A stretch of DNA of 34,552 bases from Beijerinckiaceae bacterium (lineage in GTDB: Bacteria; Pseudomonadota; Alphaproteobacteria; Rhizobiales; Beijerinckiaceae), in assembly GCA_947454485.1 (NCBI GenBank), contig CANGJJ010000017.1:1-34552 (forward strand), read 5' to 3'. Numbering within the stretch: the stretch's first letter is position 1; every line of letters starts with the position of its first letter. The notes below the pieces were generated by a model. That model ran no database searches, was not told where the DNA came from, and was given only the letters and a program-made list of their open reading frames with translations. Positions 16,653 to 27,463 of this stretch are shown one piece after another. Both the position numbers and the translations under genes were made by a program.

Positions 16653-16674
16653 GCCGTCGGGTCCTCCCGACGGC
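16653..16674 (+). terminator. Hairpin between nuoB and nuoC
   Basis: A perfect 9-base stem (GCCGTCGGG / CCCGACGGC) with a TCCT loop starts four bases after the nuoB stop and is followed by CTTTAA. It looks like a weak terminator or attenuator, or an RNA-stability element, within the operon. Confidence 0.6.
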
Positions 16675-16692
16675 CTTTAACTGGCTGGTACA

Positions 16693-17295
16693 ATGGACGA
16701 TGCACTCAAGACGCTCGGTGACGCCATCGCCGCCGCCCTGCCGGGCGCGGTCGCGCGCACCTATGTCGAATATGGCGAGTTGAATGTTGTCGCCAATGCG
16801 CCGCGCATCATCGATGTGCTGACGCATCTGCGCGACGACGCTGCCTGCCTCTTCATCTCATTCGTTGACATCACCGCTACGGATTACCCGGCGCGCGAAA
16901 AAAGATTTGATGTCGTCTATCACCTGCTGTCACCCCGCCATAACCAGCGTGTGCGCGTGAAGGCGGCGGTCGGCGATGGCGAGATGATCGCCTCGGCCTG
17001 CAGCGTGTTCCCTGCCGCCAATTGGTTCGAGCGCGAGACCTATGACATGTTCGGTGTGCTCTTCTCGGGCCATCCGGATCTGCGCCGCATCCTCACCGAT
17101 TATGGGTTCGAGGGTCATCCGCTGCGCAAGGACTTCCCCATGACGGGCTTCGTTGAGGTCCGCTACGACGATATCGAAAAGCGCGTGGTCTATGAGCCCG
17201 TGCGCCTCAATCAAGAGTTCCGCCAATTCGACTTCTTGTCGCCATGGGAGGGCGCGATCCCGCAGCAACTCCCCGGTGATGAGAAGGCGTCGTAA
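16693..17295 (+). CDS. nuoC: NADH-quinone oxidoreductase subunit C
   Basis: NuoC (30 kDa type) is a peripheral-arm subunit without cofactors that binds NuoD and NuoB. The 200 residues include the family signature [10 protein letters not shown] followed by [17 protein letters not shown]. It is a separate gene, not fused to nuoD as in enterobacteria. The start ATG at 16693 follows the nuoB/nuoC hairpin after 18 bases and has only a weak ribosome-binding site. The stop is 12 bases before nuoD. Confidence 0.97.
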   Translation: MDDALKTLGDAIAAALPGAVARTYVEYGELNVVANAPRIIDVLTHLRDDAACLFISFVDITATDYPAREKRFDVVYHLLSPRHNQRVRVKAAVGDGEMIASACSVFPAANWFERETYDMFGVLFSGHPDLRRILTDYGFEGHPLRKDFPMTGFVEVRYDDIEKRVVYEPVRLNQEFRQFDFLSPWEGAIPQQLPGDEKAS

Positions 17296-17307
17296 GGCAG
17301 TCAGCAC

Positions 17308-18501
17308 ATGAGCCAGGAAACAGCCGTCCGTAACTTCTCGATCAACTTCGGCCCGCAGCATCCTGCCGCGCATGGCGTGTTGCGCCTTGTGCTGGAGCTG
17401 GATGGCGAAGTTGTCGAGCGTGTCGATCCGCATATCGGCCTGCTGCATCGCGGCACCGAGAAGCTGATGGAAGCGCGCACCTATCAGCAGAATGTTCCTT
17501 ACTTCGACCGCCTCGATTATTGCGCGCCGATGAATCAGGAACATGCTTTCTGCCTCGGCATTGAAAAGCTGCTCGGTCTTGATGTGCCCAAGCGTGGCCA
17601 ATTGATCCGTGTGCTCTATTCCGAGATCGGCCGTATTCTGTCGCATCTGCTCAATGTCACGACGCAGGCGATGGACGTTGGCGCGCTGACCCCGCCGCTG
17701 TGGGGCTTTGAAGAGCGCGAAAAGCTGATGGTCTTTTATGAGCGCGCATCCGGCGCGCGCATGCATGCCAATTACTTCCGCCCCGGTGGTGTGCATCAGG
17801 ATCTGCCTGAGCAACTCGTGGCTGATATTGGCGCTTGGTGCGATCCCTTCCTCAAAGTCTGCGATGATCTGGAAGATCTCTTCATCGAGAACCGCATCTT
17901 CAAACAGCGCAATGTCGATATCGGGGTTGTCACGCTCGACGAATGCTGGGCATGGGGCTTCTCTGGCCCGGTGCTGCGCGCCTCTGGTGCAGCATGGGAT
18001 CTGCGTCGCTCGCAGCCTTATGAATGCTATGACGAGCTGGAGTTTGACATTCCCGTTGGCAAGCATGGCGACTGCTATGCGCGTCAGGTCGTGCGCATGG
18101 AAGAGATGCGCCAGTCTGTGCGCATCATGAAGCAATGCGTTGAGCGTTTGATGTCGAGCGAGCGCGTAGGTCCGGTGTCCTCCAAACAGGGCAAGGTCGT
18201 GCCGCCCTCGCGCGCTGAGATGAAGCGCTCGATGGAAGCGCTGATCCATCACTTCAAGCTCTATACCGAAGGCTTCAAGGTTCCTGCCGGCGAAGTCTAT
18301 GCGGCGGTCGAAGCGCCCAAGGGCGAGTTCGGCGTCTATCTCGTTGCCGATGGCACCGACAAACCTTATCGCTGCAAGATCCGCGCGCCGGGCTTTGCAC
18401 ATCTTCAGGCCATGGATTTCCTCTGCCGCAAGCACATGCTCGCGGATGTGTCGGCGATCCTTGGGTCGATCGATATCGTCTTCGGCGAGGTCGATCGATG
18501 A
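17308..18501 (+). CDS. nuoD: NADH-quinone oxidoreductase subunit D
   Basis: NuoD (49 kDa type) forms the quinone-binding pocket together with NuoB. The N-terminal loop GPQHPAAHG is present with the quinone-site histidines 18 and 22, and the conserved Tyr71 stands in FDRLDY. The 397-residue length is normal. The C-terminus ends [10 protein letters not shown], the standard end of the family. Its stop overlaps the start of a small membrane-protein gene (ATGA), not nuoE. Confidence 0.98.
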   Translation: MSQETAVRNFSINFGPQHPAAHGVLRLVLELDGEVVERVDPHIGLLHRGTEKLMEARTYQQNVPYFDRLDYCAPMNQEHAFCLGIEKLLGLDVPKRGQLIRVLYSEIGRILSHLLNVTTQAMDVGALTPPLWGFEEREKLMVFYERASGARMHANYFRPGGVHQDLPEQLVADIGAWCDPFLKVCDDLEDLFIENRIFKQRNVDIGVVTLDECWAWGFSGPVLRASGAAWDLRRSQPYECYDELEFDIPVGKHGDCYARQVVRMEEMRQSVRIMKQCVERLMSSERVGPVSSKQGKVVPPSRAEMKRSMEALIHHFKLYTEGFKVPAGEVYAAVEAPKGEFGVYLVADGTDKPYRCKIRAPGFAHLQAMDFLCRKHMLADVSAILGSIDIVFGEVDR

Positions 18502-18731
18502 ATGACATCAGCACCCATGTGAAGCGCCTCTTGGTCTATCTGTTCTGGACGCTCGCCTTCTTGGTCGTCAGCCGGATTCTCTTTGATGCACTCGCTGGGC
18601 GCCCGCCGTTCTGGTCCTCGCAAGAGGGCATTGAGTTGCTGGCATGGCACGCAATCGTGGGCGGTCCTTTCATCATGTTTGCGCTGCTGGTGGCAGCCCA
18701 GCGCAACACCAACGGTCAAGACGGGAAGTAA
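18498..18731 (+). CDS. Small two-helix membrane protein between nuoD and nuoE
   Basis: This 77-residue protein is not a standard complex I subunit and I do not recognise its family. It has a short basic N-terminus, a first membrane helix at about 11-29, a short loop, a second helix at about 47-67, and a polar tail. The start overlaps the nuoD stop by four bases with a GCGAGG site upstream, and nuoE begins six bases after its stop. It is therefore part of the operon and probably translated. Other alphaproteobacterial nuo/nqo operons, as in Paracoccus, carry extra reading frames. An assembly or accessory role is possible but unproven. Confidence 0.82.
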   Translation: MNDISTHVKRLLVYLFWTLAFLVVSRILFDALAGRPPFWSSQEGIELLAWHAIVGGPFIMFALLVAAQRNTNGQDGK

Positions 18732-18737
18732 GATCCC

Positions 18738-19376
18738 ATGACGGTACGCAGACTGGCAGATAAGCAGCCCGACAGCTTCGAGTTCACGCCCGAAAACAAG
18801 GCGTGGTGCGATGCGCAGATCGCCAAATATCCTGAAGGCCGTCAGGCCTCGGCGGTGATCCCGCTCCTGTGGAAGGCGCAGGCGCAGCATCACTATTGGC
18901 TGCCCAAGCCCGCAATTGAAAAAGTCGCTGACATGCTCGGCATGTCCTATATCCGCGTGCTCGAAATCGCGACCTTCTACACGATGTTCAATCTTGAACC
19001 GGTGGGCCGCTATTTTGTGCAGCTCTGCGGCACGACGCCTTGCATGTTGCGCGGCGCTGAAGACATCAAGAAGGTCTGCGAGAGCCGCATTGGCGCACAG
19101 CGCAATGTCTCCAGTGACGGCAATTTCTCCTGGCTTGAAGTCGAGTGCCTTGGTGCCTGCTGCAATGCGCCCATGGTGCAGATCAATGATGATTACTATG
19201 AGGATCTGACCCCCGAGAGCTTCGGCAAGCTGCTTGATGATCTGGCTGCTGGTCGGCCGGTGCGCAAGGGCTCGCAGTCGGGCCGCAAGACCTCCGAACC
19301 CGCAGGCGGCCTGACCGCGCTGTCGAGCCTTTATGGTAGCGACGGTGTGAGCGGCCCCGCGAGCCACAAGGAGTAG
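18738..19376 (+). CDS. nuoE: NADH-quinone oxidoreductase subunit E
   Basis: NuoE (24 kDa type) carries the [2Fe-2S] cluster N1a next to the FMN subunit. The four ligands are visible: Cys97 and Cys102 in LCGTTPC, and Cys137 and Cys141 in ECLGAC. The thioredoxin-like domain is complete. The C-terminal tail after residue about 170, rich in Gly, Ser and basic residues, extends beyond the conserved domain, as in other alphaproteobacteria. It sits directly before nuoF with five bases between. Confidence 0.97.
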   Translation: MTVRRLADKQPDSFEFTPENKAWCDAQIAKYPEGRQASAVIPLLWKAQAQHHYWLPKPAIEKVADMLGMSYIRVLEIATFYTMFNLEPVGRYFVQLCGTTPCMLRGAEDIKKVCESRIGAQRNVSSDGNFSWLEVECLGACCNAPMVQINDDYYEDLTPESFGKLLDDLAAGRPVRKGSQSGRKTSEPAGGLTALSSLYGSDGVSGPASHKE

Positions 19377-19381
19377 GTGAG

Positions 19382-20683
19382 ATGCTGCAGGACAAGGACA
19401 GGATCTTCACCAATCTCTATGGCTTTGGCGATCGCAGCCTGAAGGGCGCGATGGCGCGTGGCGCATGGGACAATACAAAGGGCCTGATCGAGAAGGGCAA
19501 GGATTGGATCATCAGCGAGATGAAGGCGTCAGGCCTTCGCGGTCGCGGTGGTGCAGGCTTTCCCACCGGCTTGAAGTGGAGCTTCATGCCCAAGCCCGAT
19601 CCGGCGCGCCCCTCTTATCTCGTCGTCAATGCGGATGAGTCAGAGCCTGGCACCTGCAAAGATCGCGAGATCATGCGCAATGATCCCCATCTGCTCATCG
19701 AAGGCTGCATGATTGCTTCTTTCGCGATGGGCGCTCATGCTTGCTACATCTATCTGCGCGGCGAATATATTTTCGAGCGCGAAGCTTTGCAGGCCGCTGT
19801 CGATGAGGCCTATGCGGCCAATCTGATCGGCAAGAACAACAAGAATGGCTGGCCCTTCGATCTTTATGTGCATCACGGTGCAGGCGCTTATATCTGCGGT
19901 GAAGAGACCGCACTGATCGAGAGCCTTGAAGGCAAGAAGGGCATGCCTCGCCTGAAGCCGCCATTCCCCGCCAATATGGGTCTTTATGGCTGCCCCACGA
20001 CCGTCAACAATGTTGAGTCTATTGCAGTGGCGCCGACCATTCTGCGCCGTGGCGCGGCTTGGTTCTCCGGCTTTGGCGCGCCCAACAATGCAGGCACGAA
20101 GCTGTTCTGCATTTCAGGCCATGTGAACAAGCCCTGCAATGTTGAAGAAGAGATGTCGATTCCCTTCCGCGAATTGATCGACCGTCATTGCGGCGGTGTA
20201 CGCGGTGGTTGGGACAATCTGATGGCCGTCATCCCCGGCGGATCGTCGGTGCGCTGCGTTCCGGCGGAACAGATCATCGATTGCCCGATGGATTTCGACA
20301 GCCTGTCGAAGCTGCGCTCTGGCCTTGGCACCGCTGCCGTCATCGTGATGGACAAATCAACCGACATCGTGCGGGCGATTGCGCGTCTGTCTTATTTCTA
20401 CAAGCATGAGAGCTGCGGTCAGTGCACGCCTTGCCGTGAAGGCACGGGCTGGATGTATCGCGTTCTCTCGCGCATGGCAGAGGGCCGCGCGCAGAAGCGC
20501 GAGATCGACATGCTGCTCGAAGTCACCAAGCAGGTTGAGGGTCATACGATCTGCGCCCTTGGCGATGCGGCGGCATGGCCGATCCAGGGCCTCATCACCC
20601 ATTTCCGTGGCGAGATCGAAAAGAAGATCGATCAATATGCGGCAAACCCTCACAGCGACCCTGTGCGCGTGGCGGCGGAGTAA
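19382..20683 (+). CDS. nuoF: NADH-quinone oxidoreductase subunit F
   Basis: NuoF (51 kDa type) binds NADH and FMN and holds [4Fe-4S] cluster N3. The dinucleotide-binding [10 protein letters not shown] (54-63), the FMN-site region [14 protein letters not shown] (83-96) and [13 protein letters not shown] (166-178) are present. The N3 ligands are Cys345, 348 and 351 in ESCGQCTPC, plus Cys391 in HTICALGD. The 433-residue length is standard. It lies between nuoE and nuoG with very short gaps. Confidence 0.98.
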   Translation: MLQDKDRIFTNLYGFGDRSLKGAMARGAWDNTKGLIEKGKDWIISEMKASGLRGRGGAGFPTGLKWSFMPKPDPARPSYLVVNADESEPGTCKDREIMRNDPHLLIEGCMIASFAMGAHACYIYLRGEYIFEREALQAAVDEAYAANLIGKNNKNGWPFDLYVHHGAGAYICGEETALIESLEGKKGMPRLKPPFPANMGLYGCPTTVNNVESIAVAPTILRRGAAWFSGFGAPNNAGTKLFCISGHVNKPCNVEEEMSIPFRELIDRHCGGVRGGWDNLMAVIPGGSSVRCVPAEQIIDCPMDFDSLSKLRSGLGTAAVIVMDKSTDIVRAIARLSYFYKHESCGQCTPCREGTGWMYRVLSRMAEGRAQKREIDMLLEVTKQVEGHTICALGDAAAWPIQGLITHFRGEIEKKIDQYAANPHSDPVRVAAE

Positions 20684-20689
20684 GGCGAC

Positions 20690-22732
20690 ATGACCAAGAT
20701 CCTCGTTGACGGCAAGGAACTCGACGTACCGCCAGAGTTCACGCTGCTTCAGGCCTGCGAAGAAGCGGGTGCGGAGATTCCGCGCTTCTGCTTCCATGAG
20801 CGTCTGTCGGTCGCTGGCAATTGCCGCATGTGCCTTGTTGAAGTGAAGCCCGGCCCGCCCAAGCCCGCCGCCTCTTGCGCGATGGCTGTGCGCGATCTGC
20901 GTCCCGGCCCCAATGGTGAACTGCCCGAGATCTTCACCTCCTCGCCCATGGTGAAGAAGGCGCGCGAAGGCGTGATGGAATTCCTGCTCATCAATCATCC
21001 GCTCGATTGCCCGATCTGCGATCAGGGCGGCGAATGTGATTTGCAAGATCAGGCCATGGCTTTTGGCGTCGACTCCTCGCGCTATGGCGAGAACAAGCGC
21101 GCGGTTGAAGACAAATATATTGGCCCGCTGGTCAAGACCTCGATGAACCGCTGCATTCACTGCACGCGCTGCGTCCGCTTCACGGCGGAAGTCGCTGGCA
21201 CGGGCGAGATGGGTGCGATTGGTCGCGGCGAGGATATGGAGATCACAACCTATCTCGAGTCAGCCATGACGTCCGAGATGCAGGGCAATGTGACCGATCT
21301 TTGCCCCGTGGGCGCGCTGTTGCCCAAGCCGCAGAATTTCCGTCAGCGTCCGTGGGAATTGCAGAAGACCCAAGGCATTGATGTGATGGATGCGCTGGGC
21401 TCCAACATTCGCATTGATACGCGTGGTCGCGAAGTCATGCGCATTCTGCCGCGCAACAATGATCTGGTGAACGAAGAGTGGATTTCGGACAAGACCCGTC
21501 AGGTGGTCGATGGTCTGAAAGCCCAGCGTCTTGATCGTCCTTATGTGCGCGAGAATGGTCGTCTGCGTCCTGCCTCATGGCAAGAGGCTTTCAATGCCGT
21601 CGCCGCCAGGGTGAATGGCGTGAAAGTCGGTGCGATTGCGGGTGATCTTGCCAGCGTCGAAGAGATCTTTGCGCTGAAGCTTCTCATGGAGAAGCTTGGC
21701 TCCAAAAATGTCGATTGCCGTCAGGATGGCGTGAAGCTCGATCCGAAATTCGGTCGCGCCAGCTATCTCTTCAACTCAACGGTTGCTGGCATTGAAGATG
21801 CCGATGCCGTGCTCATCATCGGCTCCAATCCGCGTCGCGAAAGCCCTGTGCTCAATGCGCGTATTCGCAAAGCATGGATGCGCAATGGCATGCGCGTGGG
21901 TGTGATTGGCGAGAATGTTGATCTGACCTATCCCACCGAATATCTGGGCGCTGGCCCTGAGACGCTTGGCTCGATTGCCTCGTCGGCTTTCGGTGAGGTT
22001 CTCGCGAAGGCGGAGCGTCCGCTCGTCATCGTCGGGCAGGGCGCTTTGTCACGTGAAGATGGCGTCGCGGTTCTTGCCGCAGCCGCCAAGCTCGCTGTGA
22101 AGGGCGAGTGGAATGGTCTGAACATTCTGCACACGGCTGCTTCGCGCGTGGGCGCTCTTGATCTTGGCTTCGTGCCGGGTGAGGGCGGTCTTGATGCGCA
22201 GGCTATGGCTGCAGGCGGTGTTGATGTGCTCTTCAATCTCGGCGCTGATGAAATCGAGATCAGCGGCGGCACTTTCGTTGTTTATATCGGCAGCCATGGT
22301 GATCGTGGTGCGCAGCGCGCCAATGTCATTCTGCCGGGCGCAGCCTATACCGAGAAGTCTGGCACCTATGTGAACACAGAAGGCCGTGTGCAGCGCTCCG
22401 ACCGCGCCAATTTCCCGCCCGGTGAGGCGCGTGAAGATTGGGCCGTGTTGCGCGCTCTGTCGGATGTTGTGGGCCAGCGTTTGCCCTTCGACTCTCTGGC
22501 AGCTTTGCGTGCGGCGCTTGTCGCAGCTCACCCCCATCTTGGTCAGCTCGACCAGATTGCAGCAGGTGATGCAGCGCGCTTGTCTTCCATCCCTGCAGGC
22601 CCATTGGGCAAGGCGGCTTTCGTGGGCGCCGTGCAGGACTTCTATCTGACAAATCCCATCGCGCGCGCATCAGCTGTCATGGCTGAATGTTCGGCGCTGG
22701 CGAAGGGGCGCATGCCCCAGGCGGCGGAATAG
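20690..22732 (+). CDS. nuoG: NADH-quinone oxidoreductase subunit G
   Basis: NuoG (75 kDa type) is the largest peripheral subunit and carries electrons between NuoF and NuoI. The [2Fe-2S] N1b ligands are Cys34, 45, 48 and 63. The N5 cluster has His103 with Cys107, 110 and 116. The N4 cluster has Cys155, 158, 161 and 205. The C-terminal two thirds form the molybdopterin-oxidoreductase-like fold with no visible cofactor site. The extra N7 cluster found in enterobacteria and Thermus is not evident. The 680-residue length fits the alphaproteobacterial/mitochondrial type. Confidence 0.98.
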   Translation: MTKILVDGKELDVPPEFTLLQACEEAGAEIPRFCFHERLSVAGNCRMCLVEVKPGPPKPAASCAMAVRDLRPGPNGELPEIFTSSPMVKKAREGVMEFLLINHPLDCPICDQGGECDLQDQAMAFGVDSSRYGENKRAVEDKYIGPLVKTSMNRCIHCTRCVRFTAEVAGTGEMGAIGRGEDMEITTYLESAMTSEMQGNVTDLCPVGALLPKPQNFRQRPWELQKTQGIDVMDALGSNIRIDTRGREVMRILPRNNDLVNEEWISDKTRQVVDGLKAQRLDRPYVRENGRLRPASWQEAFNAVAARVNGVKVGAIAGDLASVEEIFALKLLMEKLGSKNVDCRQDGVKLDPKFGRASYLFNSTVAGIEDADAVLIIGSNPRRESPVLNARIRKAWMRNGMRVGVIGENVDLTYPTEYLGAGPETLGSIASSAFGEVLAKAERPLVIVGQGALSREDGVAVLAAAAKLAVKGEWNGLNILHTAASRVGALDLGFVPGEGGLDAQAMAAGGVDVLFNLGADEIEISGGTFVVYIGSHGDRGAQRANVILPGAAYTEKSGTYVNTEGRVQRSDRANFPPGEAREDWAVLRALSDVVGQRLPFDSLAALRAALVAAHPHLGQLDQIAAGDAARLSSIPAGPLGKAAFVGAVQDFYLTNPIARASAVMAECSALAKGRMPQAAE

Positions 22733-22742
22733 GATCGGGCCG

Positions 22743-23759
22743 ATGAGTGACTGGATGCTGTCTCTCCTGATCATGCTCGGCAAGAGCCTTTTGGTTCTCG
22801 CCGCGCTGTTGATCTATGTCGCCTATATTCTTTACGCCGATCGCAAGATCTGGGCGGCCGTGCAGCTGCGTCGCGGCCCCAATGTGGTGGGCCCGTGGGG
22901 CTTGCTGCAGAGCTTCGCCGATATGCTGAAATTCGTGCTGAAAGAGCCGATCATTCCGGCGGGCGCGAATAAGGGCGTCTTCCTGCTCGCGCCTTTCATC
23001 ACTGGCATGTTGGCGCTCGCTGCTTGGGCCGCGATCCCGGTGGCAGATGGTTGGGCCGTTGCCAATCTCAATGTCGGCATTTTGTATATTTTCGCGATCT
23101 CCTCGCTCGGCGTCTATGGCGTCATCATGGGCGGCTGGGCATCGAATTCGAAATATCCGTTTTTGTCGGCATTGCGCTCTGCTGCGCAGATGGTGTCTTA
23201 CGAAGTCTCTATTGGCTTTGTGATCATCACCGTTCTGCTCTGCGCAGGCTCGCTCAATCTCAATGACATTGTGATGGCGCAGGATTCCAAATACGGCCTG
23301 TTTGGCTGGTATTGGCTGCCGCTCTTCCCGATGTTCATCATCTTCTTCATCTCGGCTCTGGCTGAGACAAACCGCCCGCCCTTCGATCTGGTCGAAGCTG
23401 AGTCTGAACTCGTCGCGGGCTTCATGGTCGAATATTCCTCGACCCCTTACATGATGTTCATGCTCGGCGAATATGTGGCCATCGTCACAATGTGCGCGCT
23501 GACGACCATCCTGTTCCTTGGGGGCTGGCTCTCGCCCATTCCTTATGCGCCCTTCACTTATGTGCCCGGCATCATCTGGTTCGTGCTGAAGTCCACTCTG
23601 GTCTTCTTCATGTTCGCGATGGTGAAGGCCTTTGTGCCGCGCTACCGCTATGACCAATTGATGCGCCTTGGCTGGAAGGTCTTCTTGCCGATCTCGCTCG
23701 TCATGGTCGTGGTTGTGGCCGGTGTGCTGCAATATGCGATCCAGATGGGATGGCGTTGA
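22743..23759 (+). CDS. nuoH: NADH-quinone oxidoreductase subunit H
   Basis: NuoH is the membrane subunit that closes the quinone channel at the arm junction. The 338 residues show eight hydrophobic helices and the conserved cytoplasmic loop [20 protein letters not shown] (Glu208 and following acidic residues), part of the quinone/proton pathway. The early RRGPN motif is also present. The start ATG is 10 bases after the nuoG stop. The stop overlaps the next small gene by one base (TGATG). Confidence 0.98.
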   Translation: MSDWMLSLLIMLGKSLLVLAALLIYVAYILYADRKIWAAVQLRRGPNVVGPWGLLQSFADMLKFVLKEPIIPAGANKGVFLLAPFITGMLALAAWAAIPVADGWAVANLNVGILYIFAISSLGVYGVIMGGWASNSKYPFLSALRSAAQMVSYEVSIGFVIITVLLCAGSLNLNDIVMAQDSKYGLFGWYWLPLFPMFIIFFISALAETNRPPFDLVEAESELVAGFMVEYSSTPYMMFMLGEYVAIVTMCALTTILFLGGWLSPIPYAPFTYVPGIIWFVLKSTLVFFMFAMVKAFVPRYRYDQLMRLGWKVFLPISLVMVVVVAGVLQYAIQMGWR

Positions 23760-24022
23760 TGCTCACCTCCAACGCTCCGCTCTTTGGTGCACTGGCTGGC
23801 CTCACTCTGGGGCTGGTGGAATATGTCATCGTGCTGCGCCTGATCGGCCGCATGGTGGCGCATGAAGCAGGGCAGGGCGGCGAGTTGGATGGTTTGGCGC
23901 TGGTGACACAGCGCATGCGGCATGTGCGCGTGGCCCTCATGGGTCTCGCCTTTGTTTTTCTTCCCGCGGTCGGCTTCGCACTCGGCACGACCTTCGGCTC
24001 TGACACGGGATATGTGCAATGA
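23759..24022 (+). CDS. Small two-helix membrane protein between nuoH and nuoI
   Basis: This 87-residue protein is not a known complex I subunit and I do not recognise it. Two hydrophobic helices are clear (about 8-31 and 57-80), joined by a charged loop rich in Gly, Arg and His. The start ATG at 23759 overlaps the nuoH stop, and an in-frame ATG at 23750 would start inside nuoH. Its own stop overlaps the nuoI start by four bases (ATGA). Such perfect nesting makes translation likely. It may help assembly or be a lineage-specific accessory subunit. It is unrelated in sequence to the small protein after nuoD, as far as can be seen by eye. Confidence 0.82.
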   Translation: MLTSNAPLFGALAGLTLGLVEYVIVLRLIGRMVAHEAGQGGELDGLALVTQRMRHVRVALMGLAFVFLPAVGFALGTTFGSDTGYVQ

Positions 24023-24507
24023 GACTCGACCAGGCTGCAAAGGCGCTTTTTCTGAAGGAGTTCATCGGGGCTTTCGGCCTCTCGATGCGCTATCTCTTCA
24101 AGCCCAAGGCGACGATCAACTATCCGCATGAGAAGAATCCGATCTCGCCGCGCTTTCGTGGTGAACATGCTTTGCGTCGCTACCCCAATGGCGAAGAGCG
24201 CTGCATCGCCTGCAAGCTCTGCGAGGCGATCTGCCCCGCGCAGGCCATTACGATTGAAGCTGGCCCGCGCCGCAATGACGGTACGCGCCGCACCACTCGC
24301 TATGACATCGACATGGTGAAATGCATCTATTGCGGCATGTGCCAGGAGGCCTGCCCGGTGGATGCGATTGTCGAGGGTCCCAATCAGGAATTCGCGGTGG
24401 AGACCCGCGAGGAGCTTTATTTCGACAAGCAGCGCCTTCTGGAAAATGGCGCCCGCTGGGAACGTGAACTGGCGCGCAACATCGCGCTCGACGCTCCCTA
24501 CCGCTGA
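24019..24507 (+). CDS. nuoI: NADH-quinone oxidoreductase subunit I
   Basis: NuoI (23 kDa type) has two [4Fe-4S] clusters, N6a and N6b, on a ferredoxin-like domain. Ligands are Cys62, 65, 68 and 72 in [11 protein letters not shown], and Cys102, 105, 108 and 112 in [11 protein letters not shown]. An N-terminal amphipathic helix (about 8-27) lies on the membrane. The 162-residue length is typical of alphaproteobacteria. The gap of 34 bases to nuoJ is one of the largest within the operon. Confidence 0.98.
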   Translation: MRLDQAAKALFLKEFIGAFGLSMRYLFKPKATINYPHEKNPISPRFRGEHALRRYPNGEERCIACKLCEAICPAQAITIEAGPRRNDGTRRTTRYDIDMVKCIYCGMCQEACPVDAIVEGPNQEFAVETREELYFDKQRLLENGARWERELARNIALDAPYR

Positions 24508-24541
24508 AGACCGTGCGCGCAAGCGCCAAGAGGATGAAACG

Positions 24542-25150
24542 ATGAGTGTGGCAGCCGCCTTCTTCTATCTCTTCTCCGCCATCATGATCGCCTCGGCCTT
24601 CATGGTGATCGCGGCGCGCAACCCCGTTCATTCGGTGCTCTTCCTCATTCTGGCCTTCGTCAATGCATCGGGTCTGTTCCTGCTGCTGGGCGCAGAATTC
24701 GTCGCGATGATCCTTGTGGTCGTTTATGTCGGCGCGGTGGCGGTGCTCTTCCTCTTCGTCGTCATGATGCTCGATGTGGACTTTGCCGAATTGCGTCAGG
24801 GCTTCCTGCAATATCTGCCCTTGGGCTCGATGATCGGCATCGTTGTTGCCATCGAACTTGTTCTGGTGATGGTGGGCTGGACGCAGGCTGATGCGGCGAT
24901 TGCGCCAGCAGGTGCCACCGTGCAGGCAGGCGTGACCAATACTGAAGCGCTCGGCCTCGTTCTCTACACCAAATATGTTTACCTCTTTCAGGCCTCGGGT
25001 CTTGTGCTGCTGACCGCCATGATTGGCGCGATTGTGCTGACCTTGCGCCACAAGCCCGACGTCAAGCGTCAGGTGATCGCCGACCAGAATGCTCGCACCC
25101 GTGCGGGCGCCATCGAACTCAAGAAAGCGCCCTCGCGGGCGGGTGTCTGA
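24542..25150 (+). CDS. nuoJ: NADH-quinone oxidoreductase subunit J
   Basis: NuoJ is a five-helix membrane subunit next to NuoK and NuoA. The third-helix signature region [21 protein letters not shown] includes the pi-bulge region important for coupling. ATG at 24542 is chosen by family start (AAFFYLFSA) and has AGAGGAT upstream. The 202 residues end in a basic polar tail. It is followed by nuoK after nine bases. Confidence 0.97.
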   Translation: MSVAAAFFYLFSAIMIASAFMVIAARNPVHSVLFLILAFVNASGLFLLLGAEFVAMILVVVYVGAVAVLFLFVVMMLDVDFAELRQGFLQYLPLGSMIGIVVAIELVLVMVGWTQADAAIAPAGATVQAGVTNTEALGLVLYTKYVYLFQASGLVLLTAMIGAIVLTLRHKPDVKRQVIADQNARTRAGAIELKKAPSRAGV

Positions 25151-25159
25151 GGATCAGCC

Positions 25160-25468
25160 ATGACGATTGGACTCACCCATTATCTCAGTGTTGCGGCGAT
25201 CCTGTTCACGCTGGGCGTGCTGGGCATCATCCTCAATCGCAAGAACATCATCATCATCTTGATGTCGGTCGAGCTGATCTTGCTGTCGGTCAATATCAAC
25301 CTTGTGGCTTTCTCAAGCTTCATGGGTGATCTGACAGGTCAGGTCTTCTCCTTGTTCATCTTGACGGTGGCTGCGGCTGAGGCTGCCATCGGCCTTGCCA
25401 TTCTCGTCACTTATTATCGCAACCGCGGTTCGATCGCGGTTGAAGACATCAACATGATGAAGGGCTGA
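25160..25468 (+). CDS. nuoK: NADH-quinone oxidoreductase subunit K
   Basis: NuoK is a three-helix, MrpC-like membrane subunit. The two membrane glutamates needed for proton movement are present: Glu38 in [11 protein letters not shown] and Glu74 in [10 protein letters not shown]. The length of 102 residues is standard, and the start context is canonical for the family ([13 protein letters not shown]). nuoL begins six bases after the stop. Confidence 0.97.
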   Translation: MTIGLTHYLSVAAILFTLGVLGIILNRKNIIIILMSVELILLSVNINLVAFSSFMGDLTGQVFSLFILTVAAAEAAIGLAILVTYYRNRGSIAVEDINMMKG

Positions 25469-25474
25469 GCGGCG

Positions 25475-27463
25475 ATGTATACCGCAATCGTCTTCCTGCC
25501 GCTGCTGGGCTTTCTGGCTGCTGGCATCTTTGGTCGGGCTCTGGGCGCGCGCGCCGCTGAGCTCATCACCACGAGCCTTCTCGTCATCAGCGCCATTCTG
25601 TCTTGGGCGACCTTTATTCAGGTTGCCTGGATGCCCTCGGGTACGACAACGGTCCCGGTGCTCGCGAGCTGGATCAATTCAGGTTCGCTGAAGATCGACT
25701 GGGCCTTGCGTGTGGATTCACTGACCGCTGTCATGCTGGTCGTCGTCACCAGCGTCTCGTCTTTGGTCCATCTCTATTCGATGGGCTATATGCACGAAGA
25801 TCCGCATCGCTCGCGCTTCTTTGCTTATCTGTCGCTCTTCACCTTCGCCATGCTGATGCTGGTGACGGCCGATAATCTCGTTCAGATGTTCTTTGGCTGG
25901 GAAGGCGTGGGCCTTGCCTCTTATCTGCTCATCGGCTTCTGGTATGAGAAGCCCTCAGCCAATGCGGCAGCCATCAAGGCCTTCGTCGTCAACCGCGTTG
26001 GCGATTTTGGTTTTGCGCTCGGCATCTTCCTCGTCTTCGCGCTGACCCAGTCGGTCACGTTTGATGCGATCTTTGCAGCAGCCCCCGGCCTTGCCAACAA
26101 GCCGCTGCATGTATTCGGCATGAATGTTGATGCGATGACCATCACCTGCCTGCTGCTTTTCATGGGCGCGATGGGCAAGTCCGCACAGTTCCTCCTCCAC
26201 ACATGGCTGCCTGACGCGATGGAAGGCCCGACCCCGGTCTCGGCGCTCATCCATGCAGCGACCATGGTGACGGCTGGTGTCTTCATGGTGGCGCGTTTGT
26301 CGCCGCTGTTCGAGCAGGCACCTGCTGCGCTCACCGTTGTGACCATTGTGGGTGCCACGACCGCGATCTTTGCCGCGAGCGTTGGCCTTGTGCAGAACGA
26401 TATCAAGCGCGTCATCGCTTATTCAACCTGCTCGCAGCTTGGCTATATGTTCGTGGCGCTCGGCCTTGGCGGCTATTCGCTCGGCATCTTCCATCTCTTC
26501 ACCCATGCCTTCTTCAAAGCGCTGCTCTTCTTGGGCGCGGGCTCAGTCATCCATGCGATGCATCATGAGCAAGACATGCGGAATATGGGCGGCCTGCATA
26601 AGGACATTCCCTTCACCTTCTGGATGATGACCATCGGCACGCTGGCGCTCACCGGCTTCCCGCTGACCGCTGGCTATTTCTCCAAAGATGCGATCATCGA
26701 AGCGGCCTATGCCTCTGCGACCCATTCGAGCGCAGGCGTCTATGCCTTCTTGCTGACGGTCATCGCAGCGGGCTTCACCTCCTTCTATTCATGGCGCCTC
26801 GTGTTCATGACCTTCTTTGGTGAGCGCAGGGCCCATGGGTCTGACGCTCATCATGGTCATCATGATGATCACGGTCATGGTCACGGCCATGACCATCAGC
26901 CCCATGAATCACCTGTCGTCATGTTGCTGCCTTTGGCTCTGCTGGGCTTTGGTGCCTTGGCGGCTGGCATCGTGTTCCATGACTATTTCATCGGGCACAA
27001 TTACGATCACTTCTGGAAGGGTGCGCTCTTCACCGGCAAGGACAACCATATTCTTCATGCCATGCATGAGATCCCCCATGTGGTTGGCCTGATCCCCTTC
27101 TTCATGATGCTCGGCGGCTTCTTGCTCGCTTGGTATATCTATATCGTTGCGCCCGGCACTGCGCAGCGTCTCGCAGCCGCCAATCCGCTGCTCTACAAGT
27201 TCCTGCTCAACAAATGGTACTTCGACGAGCTTTATAACTTCATCTTCGTGCGCCCGGCCTTTTGGCTTGGCCGCTTGTTCTGGAAGGGCGGCGACGGCCG
27301 CATCATCGACGGGCTCGGCCCCGATGGTGTGTCGGCCCGCGTGATTGATGTGACCCAGCGCGTTGTGCGTCTGCAGTCGGGCTATGTCTATCACTATGCC
27401 TTCGCCATGCTGATTGGCGTTGCTGCGCTGATTAGCTGGTATCTGGTTGGAGGGGTGCACTGA
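25475..27463 (+). CDS. nuoL: NADH-quinone oxidoreductase subunit L
   Basis: NuoL is the distal antiporter-like proton pump of complex I, with the long lateral helix at its C-terminus. The 662 residues include the membrane Glu143 in FFGWEGVGL and the key Lys235 in [17 protein letters not shown], followed by the usual [16 protein letters not shown] histidine-rich insertion is unusual: about 11 His in residues 453-477, in a loop between helices. The stop overlaps the nuoM start by one base. Confidence 0.98.
   Translation: MYTAIVFLPLLGFLAAGIFGRALGARAAELITTSLLVISAILSWATFIQVAWMPSGTTTVPVLASWINSGSLKIDWALRVDSLTAVMLVVVTSVSSLVHLYSMGYMHEDPHRSRFFAYLSLFTFAMLMLVTADNLVQMFFGWEGVGLASYLLIGFWYEKPSANAAAIKAFVVNRVGDFGFALGIFLVFALTQSVTFDAIFAAAPGLANKPLHVFGMNVDAMTITCLLLFMGAMGKSAQFLLHTWLPDAMEGPTPVSALIHAATMVTAGVFMVARLSPLFEQAPAALTVVTIVGATTAIFAASVGLVQNDIKRVIAYSTCSQLGYMFVALGLGGYSLGIFHLFTHAFFKALLFLGAGSVIHAMHHEQDMRNMGGLHKDIPFTFWMMTIGTLALTGFPLTAGYFSKDAIIEAAYASATHSSAGVYAFLLTVIAAGFTSFYSWRLVFMTFFGERRAHGSDAHHGHHDDHGHGHGHDHQPHESPVVMLLPLALLGFGALAAGIVFHDYFIGHNYDHFWKGALFTGKDNHILHAMHEIPHVVGLIPFFMMLGGFLLAWYIYIVAPGTAQRLAAANPLLYKFLLNKWYFDELYNFIFVRPAFWLGRLFWKGGDGRIIDGLGPDGVSARVIDVTQRVVRLQSGYVYHYAFAMLIGVAALISWYLVGGVH

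Noticed and set aside
16930-18435. A 501-codon minus-strand open frame
   Set aside because: It lies opposite nuoC/nuoD, which have full conserved motifs; long antisense frames are common in GC-rich DNA, and its His/Ala/Arg-rich composition is not protein-like.
22677-23732. A 351-codon minus-strand frame
   Set aside because: It is antisense to nuoH and has a His/Asp/Arg-rich shadow composition.
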